64,000 nt of DNA from LVI-A0039 sp033105485 (GCA_033105485.1 CP136956.1:1488001-1552000); one strand, 5' to 3'; counted from the first letter of the stretch, positions 24,912-34,105 are shown. The notes: generated by a model not told the origin, from the sequence alone. Translations and numbers: made by a program.

Positions 24912-25526
24912 ATGATAAAAGGGACAGTTTCACTTGAAAATATACAATGGAGAAAGGTAATTATAACTACTTTGAATATATGTATATTGCTTGTCTTTGT
25001 AATATTTTTAATGATATGTATAAAATATCAGATAAGAAGTAGAGACAAAATGATATCAATTGAAGAATATGAGTTAGTAATGCAAATGATAAAAAATATG
25101 GGACTATTAATATTTATTCCATTCGCTGTGATTAACTGTGTATACGTTATGTATTCATTTCTAAATAGAAGAAAGATTATGCTTGATAATGAAATACGAT
25201 TAATGCTAAAAAGTAACAAATCATTATATGATGTTGGAGATAGACTAATTACTCCGACAATAAAATTACCAATCAAAGTAAATAGCAAGAAAATAATACG
25301 CTCAGCTTACGTTACATATTCATACGATGAACTTGATGATAAATTGGTTTTGTTATTTTCGTATAGAAAAGGAATGAATTGTCAGGTATTTACAGGCGGT
25401 AGTAAAAAGGACATAGTAGATTATTTATTAGATTACTATGAAGAATGTCAAATAACCCATAAAAGTGGTGTTGGAACTAAATTAGAAATTTTAAATTACA
25501 ATGCAAATGAGCAAATTTTTGAATAA
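24912..25526 (+). CDS. Two-helix membrane protein with cytoplasmic domain
   Basis: 204 residues. ATG at 24912 follows GTGGAGGTC. Two hydrophobic helices (about 20-40 and 63-83) precede a mixed alpha/beta basic C-terminal part (KVNSKKIIRSAYVTYSYDEL). Operon-linked to 24672. No family recognised. Confidence 0.58.
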   Translation: MIKGTVSLENIQWRKVIITTLNICILLVFVIFLMICIKYQIRSRDKMISIEEYELVMQMIKNMGLLIFIPFAVINCVYVMYSFLNRRKIMLDNEIRLMLKSNKSLYDVGDRLITPTIKLPIKVNSKKIIRSAYVTYSYDELDDKLVLLFSYRKGMNCQVFTGGSKKDIVDYLLDYYEECQITHKSGVGTKLEILNYNANEQIFE

Positions 25527-25527
25527 A

Positions 25528-25539
25528 CGACAGATGTCG
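25528..25539. promoter_or_regulatory. Palindrome variant CGACAGATGTCG (element 2 site 2)
   Basis: One off-centre substitution from the perfect dyad. It lies two bases after a stop codon and just before the GGGAGGAAAT ribosome binding site of the next gene. Confidence 0.7.
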
Positions 25540-25553
25540 CACAGGGAGGAAAT

Positions 25554-25859
25554 ATGAATGTAAATGACTTAATGAAAATGCCAAGGGAATTAAGATTAGA
25601 AAACCTGGCTTCATATACAGTGGCAATTGATTATGTATTGGAAATGAAAGAGGTAAGCTACCCTTTTGAAAGAGTACATATGCTTATACAGATAGAAAGT
25701 TGTCTAACTCGCGACTTAGAATACTTAGTCCGTAGTAAAAAAGATGATAGAGATGAAAAGTTGAAATCACTTTTAGAAATTAAAGATAAGATTTTCAAAG
25801 AGGGTAATATAATTAACAAAATTCAATATCAGGATGTTGTTCTAAGAGAACTGAATTAA
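25554..25859 (+). CDS. Hypothetical helical protein
   Basis: 101 residues, ATG after GGGAGGAAAT. Soluble and helical, acidic/basic mixed, with no motif recognised. Lies between the membrane protein gene and an acetyltransferase-like gene. Confidence 0.55.
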   Translation: MNVNDLMKMPRELRLENLASYTVAIDYVLEMKEVSYPFERVHMLIQIESCLTRDLEYLVRSKKDDRDEKLKSLLEIKDKIFKEGNIINKIQYQDVVLRELN

Positions 25860-25900
25860 TGTACCTTAAATTAGATATAATAGACATATGGAGGGAAGTT

Positions 25901-26506
25901 ATGTTTTTTAAAAGAAATGAAGTTAAGGTTGAACATAAATTAATAGAATGTTTAAAGGGTAGAAATATGGAACTAAGCGAGCAAATTGAATATTTAGAAA
26001 ATAAACTTAGTGCAATAAATGATATTCCGTTATTTTTTAAGTGGTATAAAGAATTAATACATGGTGAAAAAGAGTATGTACTCTATATTTGGGAAACTGA
26101 AACTTCGCTAGATTTTAGTTTGAAAGAAATTGAAACTAATTCAGAGGTTTGTAGCGCAAATCTTGGTATTGAACTTATGAGTTTAGATTATTTTAATAAT
26201 GATATGCGAATGTACAAGAAATTACATTTAGGAAGATTAGACACAGATGAACACCATCGAAGCCAAGGGTTAGGTTCACTACTTTTAGATGAAATAAAAG
26301 CTTATGCAAAAGAAAATAATTATTGGATAATTGATTATTTAAGTTATCAAACTTCTAAAGTGGAGGATATAAGGCGAGAAAAATTTTATTATAAAAATGG
26401 TTTTAGAAATTATGAATGGATAAACCCATCAGGCAGTTTAGTTACAATAAACATGCACACTGATGAGAGTATCAAAAAGTTAGTAGAAGAAATAAATAGT
26501 AAATAA
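25901..26506 (+). CDS. GNAT-family acetyltransferase-like protein
   Basis: 201 residues from the ATG at 25901 (GGAGGGAAGTT just before). A short coiled-coil-like N-terminus is followed by a GNAT core. Motif A reads HRSQGLGSLLLDEIKAYAK, matching the (R/Q)xxGxG/A acetyl-CoA loop, and FYYKNGF matches the conserved end motif. The substrate is not predictable. It may be element cargo. No neighbouring antitoxin of the GNAT toxin type is visible. Confidence 0.72.
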   Translation: MFFKRNEVKVEHKLIECLKGRNMELSEQIEYLENKLSAINDIPLFFKWYKELIHGEKEYVLYIWETETSLDFSLKEIETNSEVCSANLGIELMSLDYFNNDMRMYKKLHLGRLDTDEHHRSQGLGSLLLDEIKAYAKENNYWIIDYLSYQTSKVEDIRREKFYYKNGFRNYEWINPSGSLVTINMHTDESIKKLVEEINSK

Positions 26507-26510
26507 ATTA

Positions 26511-26707
26511 TTATATTTCGTTTGGGCGAAGTTTTGTCTCCTGGGGGAAAGTATTAATTTTAAAGTATAAATTTGTGACATGACTTTATATTTTGTTTGG
26601 GCGAAGTTTTGTTCTCCTGGGGGAAAGTAAAGTTAGAGTTTATGCTAAATGACAATTGAATTATATTTTGCTTCGTTTGAACGAGAGAAATCTTTTTTGG
26701 GGGAATC
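26511..26707. repeat. Three diverged 75-bp-spaced repeats in an intergenic region
   Basis: Units start at 26511, 26586 and 26661. The first two share TTATATTT(C/T)G then TTTGGGCGAAGTTTTG, then TCTCCTGGGGGAAAGTA; the third is more diverged but keeps the hairpin and TTGGGGGAA. Each unit can form a TTCG/CGAA hairpin. The 363 bp gap 26507-26869 holds these, a TCAACG...CGTTGA dyad (26705-26763), palindrome site 3 and a promoter, but no gene. Confidence 0.7.
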
Positions 26708-26785
26708 AACGTATTGGATAAAAAGCGACTTGTAAAGATGTCGTTATTTAAGAAGAACGTTGACAACCGAATAAAGACCTAAAAA

Positions 26786-26797
26786 CGACAAATGTCG
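26786..26797. promoter_or_regulatory. Palindrome CGACAAATGTCG (element 2 site 3)
   Basis: Flanked as AAAAA-site-TAAAT. It lies 33 bp upstream of a TATAAT (26831-26836), itself between arms TATCAC and GTGATA. This is the one site that could act as an upstream operator. Confidence 0.7.
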
Positions 26798-26869
26798 TAA
26801 ATATATAATTCTAATAACAAGTTATCACGATATAATATTATTGGTGATAGTGGTTATAGGGAGAAGATA

Positions 26870-27232
26870 ATGTTAAGTTATGTAAATGTAGAAAAGTGGA
26901 ATGAAACAACGAAGTTAGGAAGATTAAGATATTTTGGAATTTACGGAAAGATAGTAATAACTGCAATTCAATTATTTGTGAGCCTGCTTCTTATAGGGTT
27001 AATTTCAGTTATTTTTGGAGAGCATGCAATGTTTATATTAGTGATAGTTTATATATACTTTATATGGCATTTTATCAAGTTTGGTTTTCAATTACTAATT
27101 TTATTGTATTGCCTGATATCAAGCCCAATCGGCTCATATAAAGTGATTAGAGCAATGTTTGGGTATGCCAAAGATGATAGGATAGAATTTGAAGGAAGTA
27201 GAGTATACGTAAAGGTCAGAGGTGAAGAATAA
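26870..27232 (+). CDS. Two-helix membrane protein of unknown function
   Basis: 120 residues. ATG follows AGGGAGAAGATA. Two long hydrophobic stretches (about 29-49 and 52-84), then a charged tail (DRIEFEGSRVYVKVRGEE). The stop overlaps the next start (TAATG). First gene after the promoter at 26831, so it opens the surface-protein operon. Confidence 0.58.
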   Translation: MLSYVNVEKWNETTKLGRLRYFGIYGKIVITAIQLFVSLLLIGLISVIFGEHAMFILVIVYIYFIWHFIKFGFQLLILLYCLISSPIGSYKVIRAMFGYAKDDRIEFEGSRVYVKVRGEE

Positions 27233-28329
27233 TGAAAAGATTAAAAAACAAGAAGTTTGTAGTTAGTTTAGTAGCAGTAGTAGTAATGTTTGTATTAGTT
27301 GTAGGAGTGCAAGTCAAAGCCTCTGCAAATGAAAGGTTAACGGAGTATCAAAAGTATTGTCAAAATGATTGTGAACTTACAAAAGTAACAAGAGAAGAGT
27401 TAGATCAAACAATCAGTACTAGAAAAGAGACAGCAGTAGCTAGTATTGAGAAATCATCTAAATCAATTAGTGAAGTAACAAAGTATCTAACAGAACATGA
27501 GTTAAATGATGAAGAGTCTAAAACGCTAGATAGTTTAAAACCAAGTGCTGAGTATTCAAAAGATGAAGAATATACAGTAGATGAGTTAATTGAGATGGAA
27601 ACTGATTATAGTGAAATTTCAAAAAAGTTAAGTGATTTAAAAACTTCATATCGAACTAGATATTTAACTACTCAGATTGAGACTAATGAAAAAGCGATTA
27701 ATAAGACTAAAACAAGTCTTAAAGATTATGACTTAACAGATGAAGAAACAAAGTCTAAAAAGTCTTTAGATAAGAAGTTAACTTATGATAGTGAAAAAGA
27801 ATACACAGTAGCTGAGTTAAGCGAGTTTAACAAAACATACAAATCAGTAAAGTCAGACTACAGTACACTACTTGGTGATGTTAAATGTAGAGTAGCTGAG
27901 GAAAAAGTACAGGCTGAAGCTAATGTTATTGCCCAAGAACAAGCAATAGATTATACAGTAACTGAAAACTACACGAATGATTATACAAATAGTGATACGA
28001 ATAATTATTCAGCGGGAACAACTGACAGCGTGAAATCTAATGATAATTCTAGTAAGTCAGATAATTCACAGTCAGCAAGCAATAACACTAGTAACAATTC
28101 AGTGGCAAATAATGACAGTTGTTATGATGAGCAAGGGAGATTTAATAGTGCTTGTATGACAAGTGATACAGTTGAAGATAATGGAGTAAGTCAAGGCGGA
28201 AGAGTCTGTGAATTTCAAAGTGAAAGTGAAGCATGGGCATACGGAGAAGCCAATATGCATTTGTATGGTGGCTTTGGAGTATATCCATGTTCTGAAGGAA
28301 CTTGGGAAGTTTATTGGCAGGAGCAATAA
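27232..28329 (+). CDS. Secreted or anchored protein with two internal repeats
   Basis: 365 residues. Signal/anchor helix at about 10-30 (KKFVVSLVAVVVMFVLVVGVQ). Two related helical repeats (about 75-145 and 145-220) share the pattern SLxxYxLTDEE...EYTVxEL. A Ser/Asn-rich linker (about 245-290) follows, then a small C-terminal domain with four Cys (NDSCYDEQGRFNSAC; YPCSEGTWEVYW) that may form disulfides outside the cell. Probably surface-exposed. Function unknown. Confidence 0.65.
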   Translation: MKRLKNKKFVVSLVAVVVMFVLVVGVQVKASANERLTEYQKYCQNDCELTKVTREELDQTISTRKETAVASIEKSSKSISEVTKYLTEHELNDEESKTLDSLKPSAEYSKDEEYTVDELIEMETDYSEISKKLSDLKTSYRTRYLTTQIETNEKAINKTKTSLKDYDLTDEETKSKKSLDKKLTYDSEKEYTVAELSEFNKTYKSVKSDYSTLLGDVKCRVAEEKVQAEANVIAQEQAIDYTVTENYTNDYTNSDTNNYSAGTTDSVKSNDNSSKSDNSQSASNNTSNNSVANNDSCYDEQGRFNSACMTSDTVEDNGVSQGGRVCEFQSESEAWAYGEANMHLYGGFGVYPCSEGTWEVYWQEQ

Positions 28330-28393
28330 CCCGTATTATAAGTTTCTCTAAATAATAGATAGTTATATGTTTATTACAAAATAATATTAATGT

Positions 28394-28426
28394 AAGGAAG
28401 GTCGAGAAATTGACCTTCCTTTTTTC
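28394..28426 (+). terminator. Intrinsic terminator before surface-protein gene
   Basis: AAGGAAGGTC / GACCTTCCTT (10 bp stem, 8 base loop) and a T-run. Confidence 0.85.
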
Positions 28427-28445
28427 TCGTTTAAAGGAGGTAATA

Positions 28446-28478
28446 ATGAAAATAAGGGGAAGAGAACCACCTAATTAA
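28446..28478 (+). CDS. Possible 10-residue leader peptide
   Basis: ATG with a perfect ribosome binding site (AAAGGAGGTAATA) encodes MKIRGREPPN and stops 36 bases before the large surface-protein gene. The final ACCACCT can nearly pair with the AGGAGGT of its own ribosome binding site. It may be a translational control element rather than a functional peptide. Confidence 0.35.
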   Translation: MKIRGREPPN

Positions 28479-28514
28479 TAGTGAAATATTAATTTAAAAA
28501 TAGGAGAATAAAAA

Positions 28515-31500
28515 ATGAATTTGAAATTTAAAACTCATAAACTATTTAATATGTTTATGTTAGTATTAATGCTATCGAGTATCTTTGCGCAACCAATGTA
28601 TAGTGCAACAGAACTTGCTAGTGAAATTATTTCTTCAGAAGTAGCAAGTGAAGAAATTGAAGAAGAAGTAATAAGTGAAGAAATTGAAGAAGAAGTAATA
28701 AGTGAGGAAATCGAGGAAACTGATATTGTTTCAGAAGAAAACAGTGAAGTGGAAGCAAACGCACCGCCAAAAGAAGAAGCGGTAAGTGAGGAAGATGAAA
28801 CATCAGATGACGTAAATAATGATATTGCTGATACTGTAAAAACGTCAGATGTCGGAAATGAAGAAGTAATAAATTTAACAAACATGAGTATGGATGAAAT
28901 TGCTACGATATTAGATCCTAATGCAGAAGAGCAAAACTTTATTACACTTAACCCAGAGCAACTTAAGCAAGTACGAGGAGTAAGCCTTACTAAAGTGACT
29001 GCTGATGAAGACTTCTCAGTTATTAACTCTACAATGTTCGGTGAATGGGAAATTTATAAAGCTAATGGACATTATATATTCTGTATCCAACCTGGTGCCG
29101 ATGTGCTTTCAACTGCAAGTACTACAAATGAAAGTGGAAGTAAATATGCTGATTTCTCAGGAACTTCTAAAGATTATGTAGGTAGAGTAATTTCAAGTAG
29201 TATGCAACACTATTCAGATAGTGGAAATAATGATTATGTATTTGCAGGTCAATTACTTATTTGGGACTATTTATCAGAGCATGAAGCAGATGTAATAGGT
29301 AATCCAATGTCAAGTTGGAACCCAGCGTTTCTAGATAGTTGGACTATTCATAAGTCAAGTGAATACGGTAGTGAAATTAATACTATTGAAGATGACTTAT
29401 CTGAATGGTGGATACGTCCTTCGTTTATGGGAAGTGCTTCTGCAACTGCAAAGGGACATACTTTAAAATATAATGCAACAAAGGATAATTTTGAATTAAC
29501 ACTAACTGATACAAATGGAGTGTGGGATAGTAAGTTTGCTGATTATGGAGACTTTGGTAATTACACTGTTAGTAACCCAGCGGGTGCAAACAATGTGAAA
29601 ATTACAACTAATGTTGAAAGCACAAGTTATACATCAGCACGCTCATACTCATGGAAACCATACGCAAGTGGAACAAATGAGTTTTATGATGGTGGACAAG
29701 ATTTAGTTTATGTTGGGGCTGACCCAGTACCTGCATATATGAAATTCAAAACAGAAGCAAGACCACTAGGTGGGTTTAAGATTAAAAAAGTTGATAGTGA
29801 GACTGGTGCTGTATTAAGTGGAGCAGAATATACACTATATGATAGTGCAGGTAGCAAGGTAGACAGCTATACTACAAATTCAAATGGTATTATTTCAGTT
29901 GGACTTGAATTACCTATAGGTGATTATAAAATCAAAGAAACAAAAGCGCCTAAAGGTTATGTGTTAAATAATACGGAACATAGTGTTAAAATTGAAGCTG
30001 ATAAAATTACAGACTTAACATCAACTCCTTATGAAAATGATATTATTCGCGGTGGCATTGAGTTAAAAAAATTAGGTGAAGTGTTTGAACTTGACCCAGA
30101 AGTGTTAGCAAATATTGAGTTTACAGTAACATCAACAACATATCCAAGTTTCAATGAAGTATATACAACTAATAACAATGGTATTTTAAAAACATCTAAT
30201 GATGAATTTAAATACGGAGATTACCATATTGAGGAAACAAAAGCACCAAGTAAGTATGTAATGGACTTTGAGCAAGACTTCTCAATTACAAAAGATGGTG
30301 TGGTTGTGAAGTTAAATGGTGGAGATGATGTTTTAAATAAACTTTATTTAAACAAAGTACACTTTACAAAAATAGCAGAGAACTTTGATAATGAAGATGA
30401 TGAAATGTACCCGCTAAGTGGTAGTACATTTGGTTTCTACACTGATTTAAATGAGAATGGTGAGTTAGATAGAGAAGATAAATTAGTTGATATGCAAACA
30501 AGTGATGAAAATGGAGAAGTTACTAGTATTGGACTTCCAGAGGGTCACTATGTAATGCATGAGATTGAACCAACAGAGGGTTACAACATCAATACTAACT
30601 CATATCCATTTGAGATTAAAAACGATGGAACTATTGTTGATGGTGGAGTAATTGAACTTGATGATATCGAAAATGAAGTAGTTACAGGTAAAGCTCAACT
30701 TATTAAAGTAGGATCTAAACTTTGTGATAAAGAAATGGCAAGACCAGATACTATTAAAGATTGTCAAACATTATTACCAGATGTATCATTTGCGGTATAC
30801 CAAGATTTAAATAATAATGGTGTATTTGATAAACAAGAATCTAAACCTGTTGATGTTATGAAAACTGACAAAGATGGTTTAGCAGTATCTAATGATTTAA
30901 AATATGGACACTATTTTGTTAAAGAAATTAATAACCCATCTGATAACTATTTCATGAATGAGAACACATTTGAGTTCACTATTGATGAACAAGATGAAAT
31001 GGTATTTATTAACAATGGTGTAGCTATTGAAAATATAGAGAAGTTAGGTAACATTCATATTACCAAGTCAGGTAACGAAATTGGTAACATAAATGATGAT
31101 ACAGTACTTTTAGCTGACGCTGAATATACAATCTATAATTCAAAAGGTGATGTTGAAGATGTGTTAACAACAGATGAAAACGGAGAAGCAACAAGTGTTA
31201 TGTTATCGTTTGGTGACTATACAATGAAAGAAACTAAAGCTCCAGAGGGTTACGCTCTTGATGAAACTGAGTATGAGTTTACAATTGATAATGATAGTTA
31301 CGAAAACACAATTGAGTTTGACTTAACTGATGAAGTTATTGAAAATGAGGTTAGTATTTTAAAAACTGATTTAGCAACGGGTGATGAATTACCAGGAGCT
31401 AACCTAACTATCTTAGAAGATAACGGAACAGGTAATAAAGTAGACAGTTGGACAAGTACTGAAGAAGCACATGTAATTAACTTAGAGTACGGTAAATACA

Positions 31501-31997
31501 TGATTATTGAAAACTATGCTCCAGAGGGTTATGTCAAATTAAACCAAGGTGTAAAATTTGAAGTAACAGAAGACGGAATTAAACAAGATATTAAGATTGA
31601 AAATGAATTAATTGAAAATGAAATTCATGTTAAAAAGACTGATTTTGCAACTGGAGAAGAAATACCAGGTGCACACTTAAAAGTTATCAATCTTGATACT
31701 GAAGAAACTGTTGAAAAGTGGACAAGTACTGAAGAAGAGCATGTATTCACATTACCATACGGTAATTACATGGTTATTGAAACAATTGCCCCTGATGGTT
31801 ACCAGAGATTAGACCAAGGTGTTAAATTTGAAGTAACTGAAGACGGTGTTGTGCAACATTTAGCGATTGAAAATAAACTAATGGAAATGGCAGTAACTGG
31901 AGGTAATAATAAGATGATTATAATTACAGTCGGACTAATATTAGTTTTAGGAGCATTAGTTATTGCTAAAAGGAAAGTAAGTAACGCTAAGAAATAA
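28515..31997 (+). CDS. Large cell-surface adhesin: thioester domain plus seven CnaB/SpaA-type domains
   Basis: 1160 residues. A signal peptide (cleavage near 30) and acidic low-complexity repeats (about 45-80) lead to a thioester (TQXA) domain with FCIQPG (C190) and GQLLIW (Q246, W250), the pair expected to form the Cys-Gln crosslink. Seven CnaB-like domains follow, each with an E-box variant: ETKAPKGY, ETKAPSKY, EIEPTEGY, EINNPSDNY, ETKAPEGY, ENYAPEGY and ETIAPDGY. Domains 3 and 4 carry calcium-loop-like DLNENGELDRED and DLNNNGVFDKQE. The C-terminus has AVTGG, a membrane helix and KRKVSNAKK, i.e. a sorting signal without classic LPXTG. It likely mediates cell-cell contact during transfer. 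Confidence 0.88.
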   Translation: MNLKFKTHKLFNMFMLVLMLSSIFAQPMYSATELASEIISSEVASEEIEEEVISEEIEEEVISEEIEETDIVSEENSEVEANAPPKEEAVSEEDETSDDVNNDIADTVKTSDVGNEEVINLTNMSMDEIATILDPNAEEQNFITLNPEQLKQVRGVSLTKVTADEDFSVINSTMFGEWEIYKANGHYIFCIQPGADVLSTASTTNESGSKYADFSGTSKDYVGRVISSSMQHYSDSGNNDYVFAGQLLIWDYLSEHEADVIGNPMSSWNPAFLDSWTIHKSSEYGSEINTIEDDLSEWWIRPSFMGSASATAKGHTLKYNATKDNFELTLTDTNGVWDSKFADYGDFGNYTVSNPAGANNVKITTNVESTSYTSARSYSWKPYASGTNEFYDGGQDLVYVGADPVPAYMKFKTEARPLGGFKIKKVDSETGAVLSGAEYTLYDSAGSKVDSYTTNSNGIISVGLELPIGDYKIKETKAPKGYVLNNTEHSVKIEADKITDLTSTPYENDIIRGGIELKKLGEVFELDPEVLANIEFTVTSTTYPSFNEVYTTNNNGILKTSNDEFKYGDYHIEETKAPSKYVMDFEQDFSITKDGVVVKLNGGDDVLNKLYLNKVHFTKIAENFDNEDDEMYPLSGSTFGFYTDLNENGELDREDKLVDMQTSDENGEVTSIGLPEGHYVMHEIEPTEGYNINTNSYPFEIKNDGTIVDGGVIELDDIENEVVTGKAQLIKVGSKLCDKEMARPDTIKDCQTLLPDVSFAVYQDLNNNGVFDKQESKPVDVMKTDKDGLAVSNDLKYGHYFVKEINNPSDNYFMNENTFEFTIDEQDEMVFINNGVAIENIEKLGNIHITKSGNEIGNINDDTVLLADAEYTIYNSKGDVEDVLTTDENGEATSVMLSFGDYTMKETKAPEGYALDETEYEFTIDNDSYENTIEFDLTDEVIENEVSILKTDLATGDELPGANLTILEDNGTGNKVDSWTSTEEAHVINLEYGKYMIIENYAPEGYVKLNQGVKFEVTEDGIKQDIKIENELIENEIHVKKTDFATGEEIPGAHLKVINLDTEETVEKWTSTEEEHVFTLPYGNYMVIETIAPDGYQRLDQGVKFEVTEDGVVQHLAIENKLMEMAVTGGNNKMIIITVGLILVLGALVIAKRKVSNAKK

Positions 31998-32003
31998 CAA
32001 AAA

Positions 32004-32015
32004 CGACATATGTCG
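32004..32015. promoter_or_regulatory. Palindrome CGACATATGTCG (element 2 site 4)
   Basis: Perfect dyad between the adhesin stop (31997) and the AAGGAGG ribosome binding site of the pilin-like gene; A-rich left flank. Confidence 0.8.
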
Positions 32016-32035
32016 CAAATAAGGAGGTGATTTTT

Positions 32036-32263
32036 ATGATGGAACCAATAGTAACTGAAGCAACTCATAGTATGTCAACGTTTGCATACGTATTAATGGG
32101 GCTTGTACTAGTATTTGGAGTGGTAACTTTTCTTGCAAGTGTCTTTAATGCAGAATGGAAAGGGATAGCTCTAAAATCGTTTGTTGCTGTTCTTCTTGGA
32201 GGAATTATATTAGCAGTAGGGTCGAACTTAATATCATGGTTACAAGGGTTTAATTCATTTTAA
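32036..32263 (+). CDS. Small two-helix membrane protein, VirB2-like pilin candidate
   Basis: 75 residues from the ATG at 32036 (AAGGAGG eight bases before). Two hydrophobic helices (about 18-36 and 49-65) with the short loop NAEWKGIALK between, as in VirB2/TrbC pilins. Position just before VirB6 and VirB4 genes repeats the order in element 1. It is followed immediately by a terminator, so its mRNA could be more abundant than the downstream operon (inference). Confidence 0.6.
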   Translation: MMEPIVTEATHSMSTFAYVLMGLVLVFGVVTFLASVFNAEWKGIALKSFVAVLLGGIILAVGSNLISWLQGFNSF

Positions 32264-32268
32264 AAGAG

Positions 32269-32292
32269 TGCTACCGAAAGGTAGCATTTTTT
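32269..32292 (+). terminator. Intrinsic terminator after pilin-like gene
   Basis: TGCTACC / GGTAGCA with GAAA tetraloop and six T. It lies inside the transfer operon, so partial read-through is needed for downstream genes. Confidence 0.85.
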
Positions 32293-32312
32293 AAAATTAT
32301 GAAAGGAGTAAA

Positions 32313-34103
32313 ATGTTTGATTGGCTTATAGATTTTATAAGGTGGCTAGGATGGATGATGTATGCTGGTATGTGTCACTTTATTGGTGATATATATGATA
32401 CGTTAATGGCTATCCCAAATGCATTAGGTAGTGTACTTCATAATGATACTGTTGATAATCTATTTAATGCTAGTAGGGCGACGTTTTTAATATTTGCAGG
32501 ACTTATGATTTTGGTAATTGTTATATCAAGATTATTTGATCTAAATATATCAAAAATGATGAACCAACTAAAAAAGGTCTTTATTCTGTTTTTACTATTA
32601 TTATCCATGCCTTGGATAATTGAAACATCAGAGAAGTTAACCAATGCTTTTATGCAAGCTGGGACTAATGTAATGACTAGTGAAATGGGAAGTAACTATG
32701 AAGATGATTTAGGTGTTAGTCTTGCAAATGTATACATATATCCAAGTGCAGACTCAGTAGGAGCTGATGAAGAAGAGTACTATGACGCTGGAATTACTGA
32801 TATAGATAGCCCGTTTAAAACAAAAGAAAATATTAATGATGAAGAAATAATAAACTTGAAAGTTAAAAACGGTGAGGGTGATGAAGTATATGCGTATTCA
32901 TATGTAAACCCAATATTAGGAATTCTATTAAATTTAGTGATAATCGTAATGCTTGCTATATCGCTGATAAAACTATACGGATATTTAGGAAAACTAATTG
33001 TACTTAAAGTATGGGTACCAATTAAGATGATTAAAACGGGATTTGATGATGAAAGTGTGAGTGAACCAATTAGTGATTTATTAGGTGGGTTTACTTCGGT
33101 TGCAATTCAAGTAATAATGGTGCCTTTTAGTATGATAGTTGCAACTATACTTATGCAAATTGAAGGGATTAATGTTGTGGAGCAAATAATAGTATTCATT
33201 ACAGGGCTATCACTTATTATATTTGGAATTGATTATATACAAACTAAGTTTATGACATCAAGTGGCATGGAACCAATGCAAGTGTATGGTGCAATGATGA
33301 TGGCAAAAACAGGTGGCTCACTTGTTGGTCAAGCAATGGATAAGACAAATGAACTTGCTGAAAAAGCAGGTGACAAAGTTGCTGATTGGTTGAAAAAGGA
33401 CTCAGATACAGATTTACCAACTACGGGTAGAAGTGATGATTTAAAAGACTTAGATACTAATGTAGATACAGATAAACAAGTTGATAGTGATACTGATGTA
33501 GACAGTGATACAGATGTAGATAGCGATACGGAAATTGATAGTGATACAGAAGTTGATAGCGATACGGAAATTGATAGTGATACAGATGTAGATAGCGATA
33601 CGGAAATTGATAGTGATACAGAAGTTGATAGTGATACAGAAGTTGATAGCGATACGGAAATTGATAGTGATACAGAAGTTGATAGTGATAATCAGTTAGA
33701 AAGCAATATTGATGAGGATGTAAAAACGTCAGATGTCGTAAATGATGATATTGATGATGTAGTAAAAACGTCAGATGTCGCTAATGGTGATATTGATGAG
33801 GATGTAAAAACGTCAGATGTCGCAGGTGATGAAATGGATAAGAAGATGGAAACCGAGAAAAGTAAAGAAATTCCAGATGAGATTAAGCCGACGGTAAAAC
33901 AAATGGATTATGCGAAGCAATTTGGAATAGACCCAGAGGGAAAAACAAGAGGTGAGTTAGGTATGGAAATAGAAAAGGCGAGTAAAGAGGAACAGTCACA
34001 AAAAAATAAAGGTAATTATGTTGAACCGAATTATGATAAGCCAGTTGATAATAATACTGATTATCGCTCTAAAATTGACAGCATAATTAATGGTAAGTAC
34101 TAA
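32313..34103 (+). CDS. VirB6/TrbL-like polytopic protein with Asp-rich repeat tail
   Basis: 596 residues. Membrane helices (about 47-68, 85-108, 205-228, 262-285, 290-310) precede a long acidic tail. The tail holds about thirteen units of DSDT(D/E)(V/I)D (residues ~385-465), then three KTSDV units whose DNA resembles the CGACATATGTCG palindrome. It ends with a short helical segment. The membrane part fits the VirB6 channel subunit; the tail may reach into the cytoplasm or wall. ATG follows AAAGGAGTAAA. Matches the gene at 1592 in element 1 by layout, not obvious sequence. Confidence 0.7.
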   Translation: MFDWLIDFIRWLGWMMYAGMCHFIGDIYDTLMAIPNALGSVLHNDTVDNLFNASRATFLIFAGLMILVIVISRLFDLNISKMMNQLKKVFILFLLLLSMPWIIETSEKLTNAFMQAGTNVMTSEMGSNYEDDLGVSLANVYIYPSADSVGADEEEYYDAGITDIDSPFKTKENINDEEIINLKVKNGEGDEVYAYSYVNPILGILLNLVIIVMLAISLIKLYGYLGKLIVLKVWVPIKMIKTGFDDESVSEPISDLLGGFTSVAIQVIMVPFSMIVATILMQIEGINVVEQIIVFITGLSLIIFGIDYIQTKFMTSSGMEPMQVYGAMMMAKTGGSLVGQAMDKTNELAEKAGDKVADWLKKDSDTDLPTTGRSDDLKDLDTNVDTDKQVDSDTDVDSDTDVDSDTEIDSDTEVDSDTEIDSDTDVDSDTEIDSDTEVDSDTEVDSDTEIDSDTEVDSDNQLESNIDEDVKTSDVVNDDIDDVVKTSDVANGDIDEDVKTSDVAGDEMDKKMETEKSKEIPDEIKPTVKQMDYAKQFGIDPEGKTRGELGMEIEKASKEEQSQKNKGNYVEPNYDKPVDNNTDYRSKIDSIINGKY

Positions 34104-34105
34104 AC

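Noticed and set aside
28535..28885. Minus-strand frames opposite the adhesin N-terminus
   Set aside because: Ser- or Leu-rich shadows of the GAA/GTA-rich coding repeats on the plus strand.
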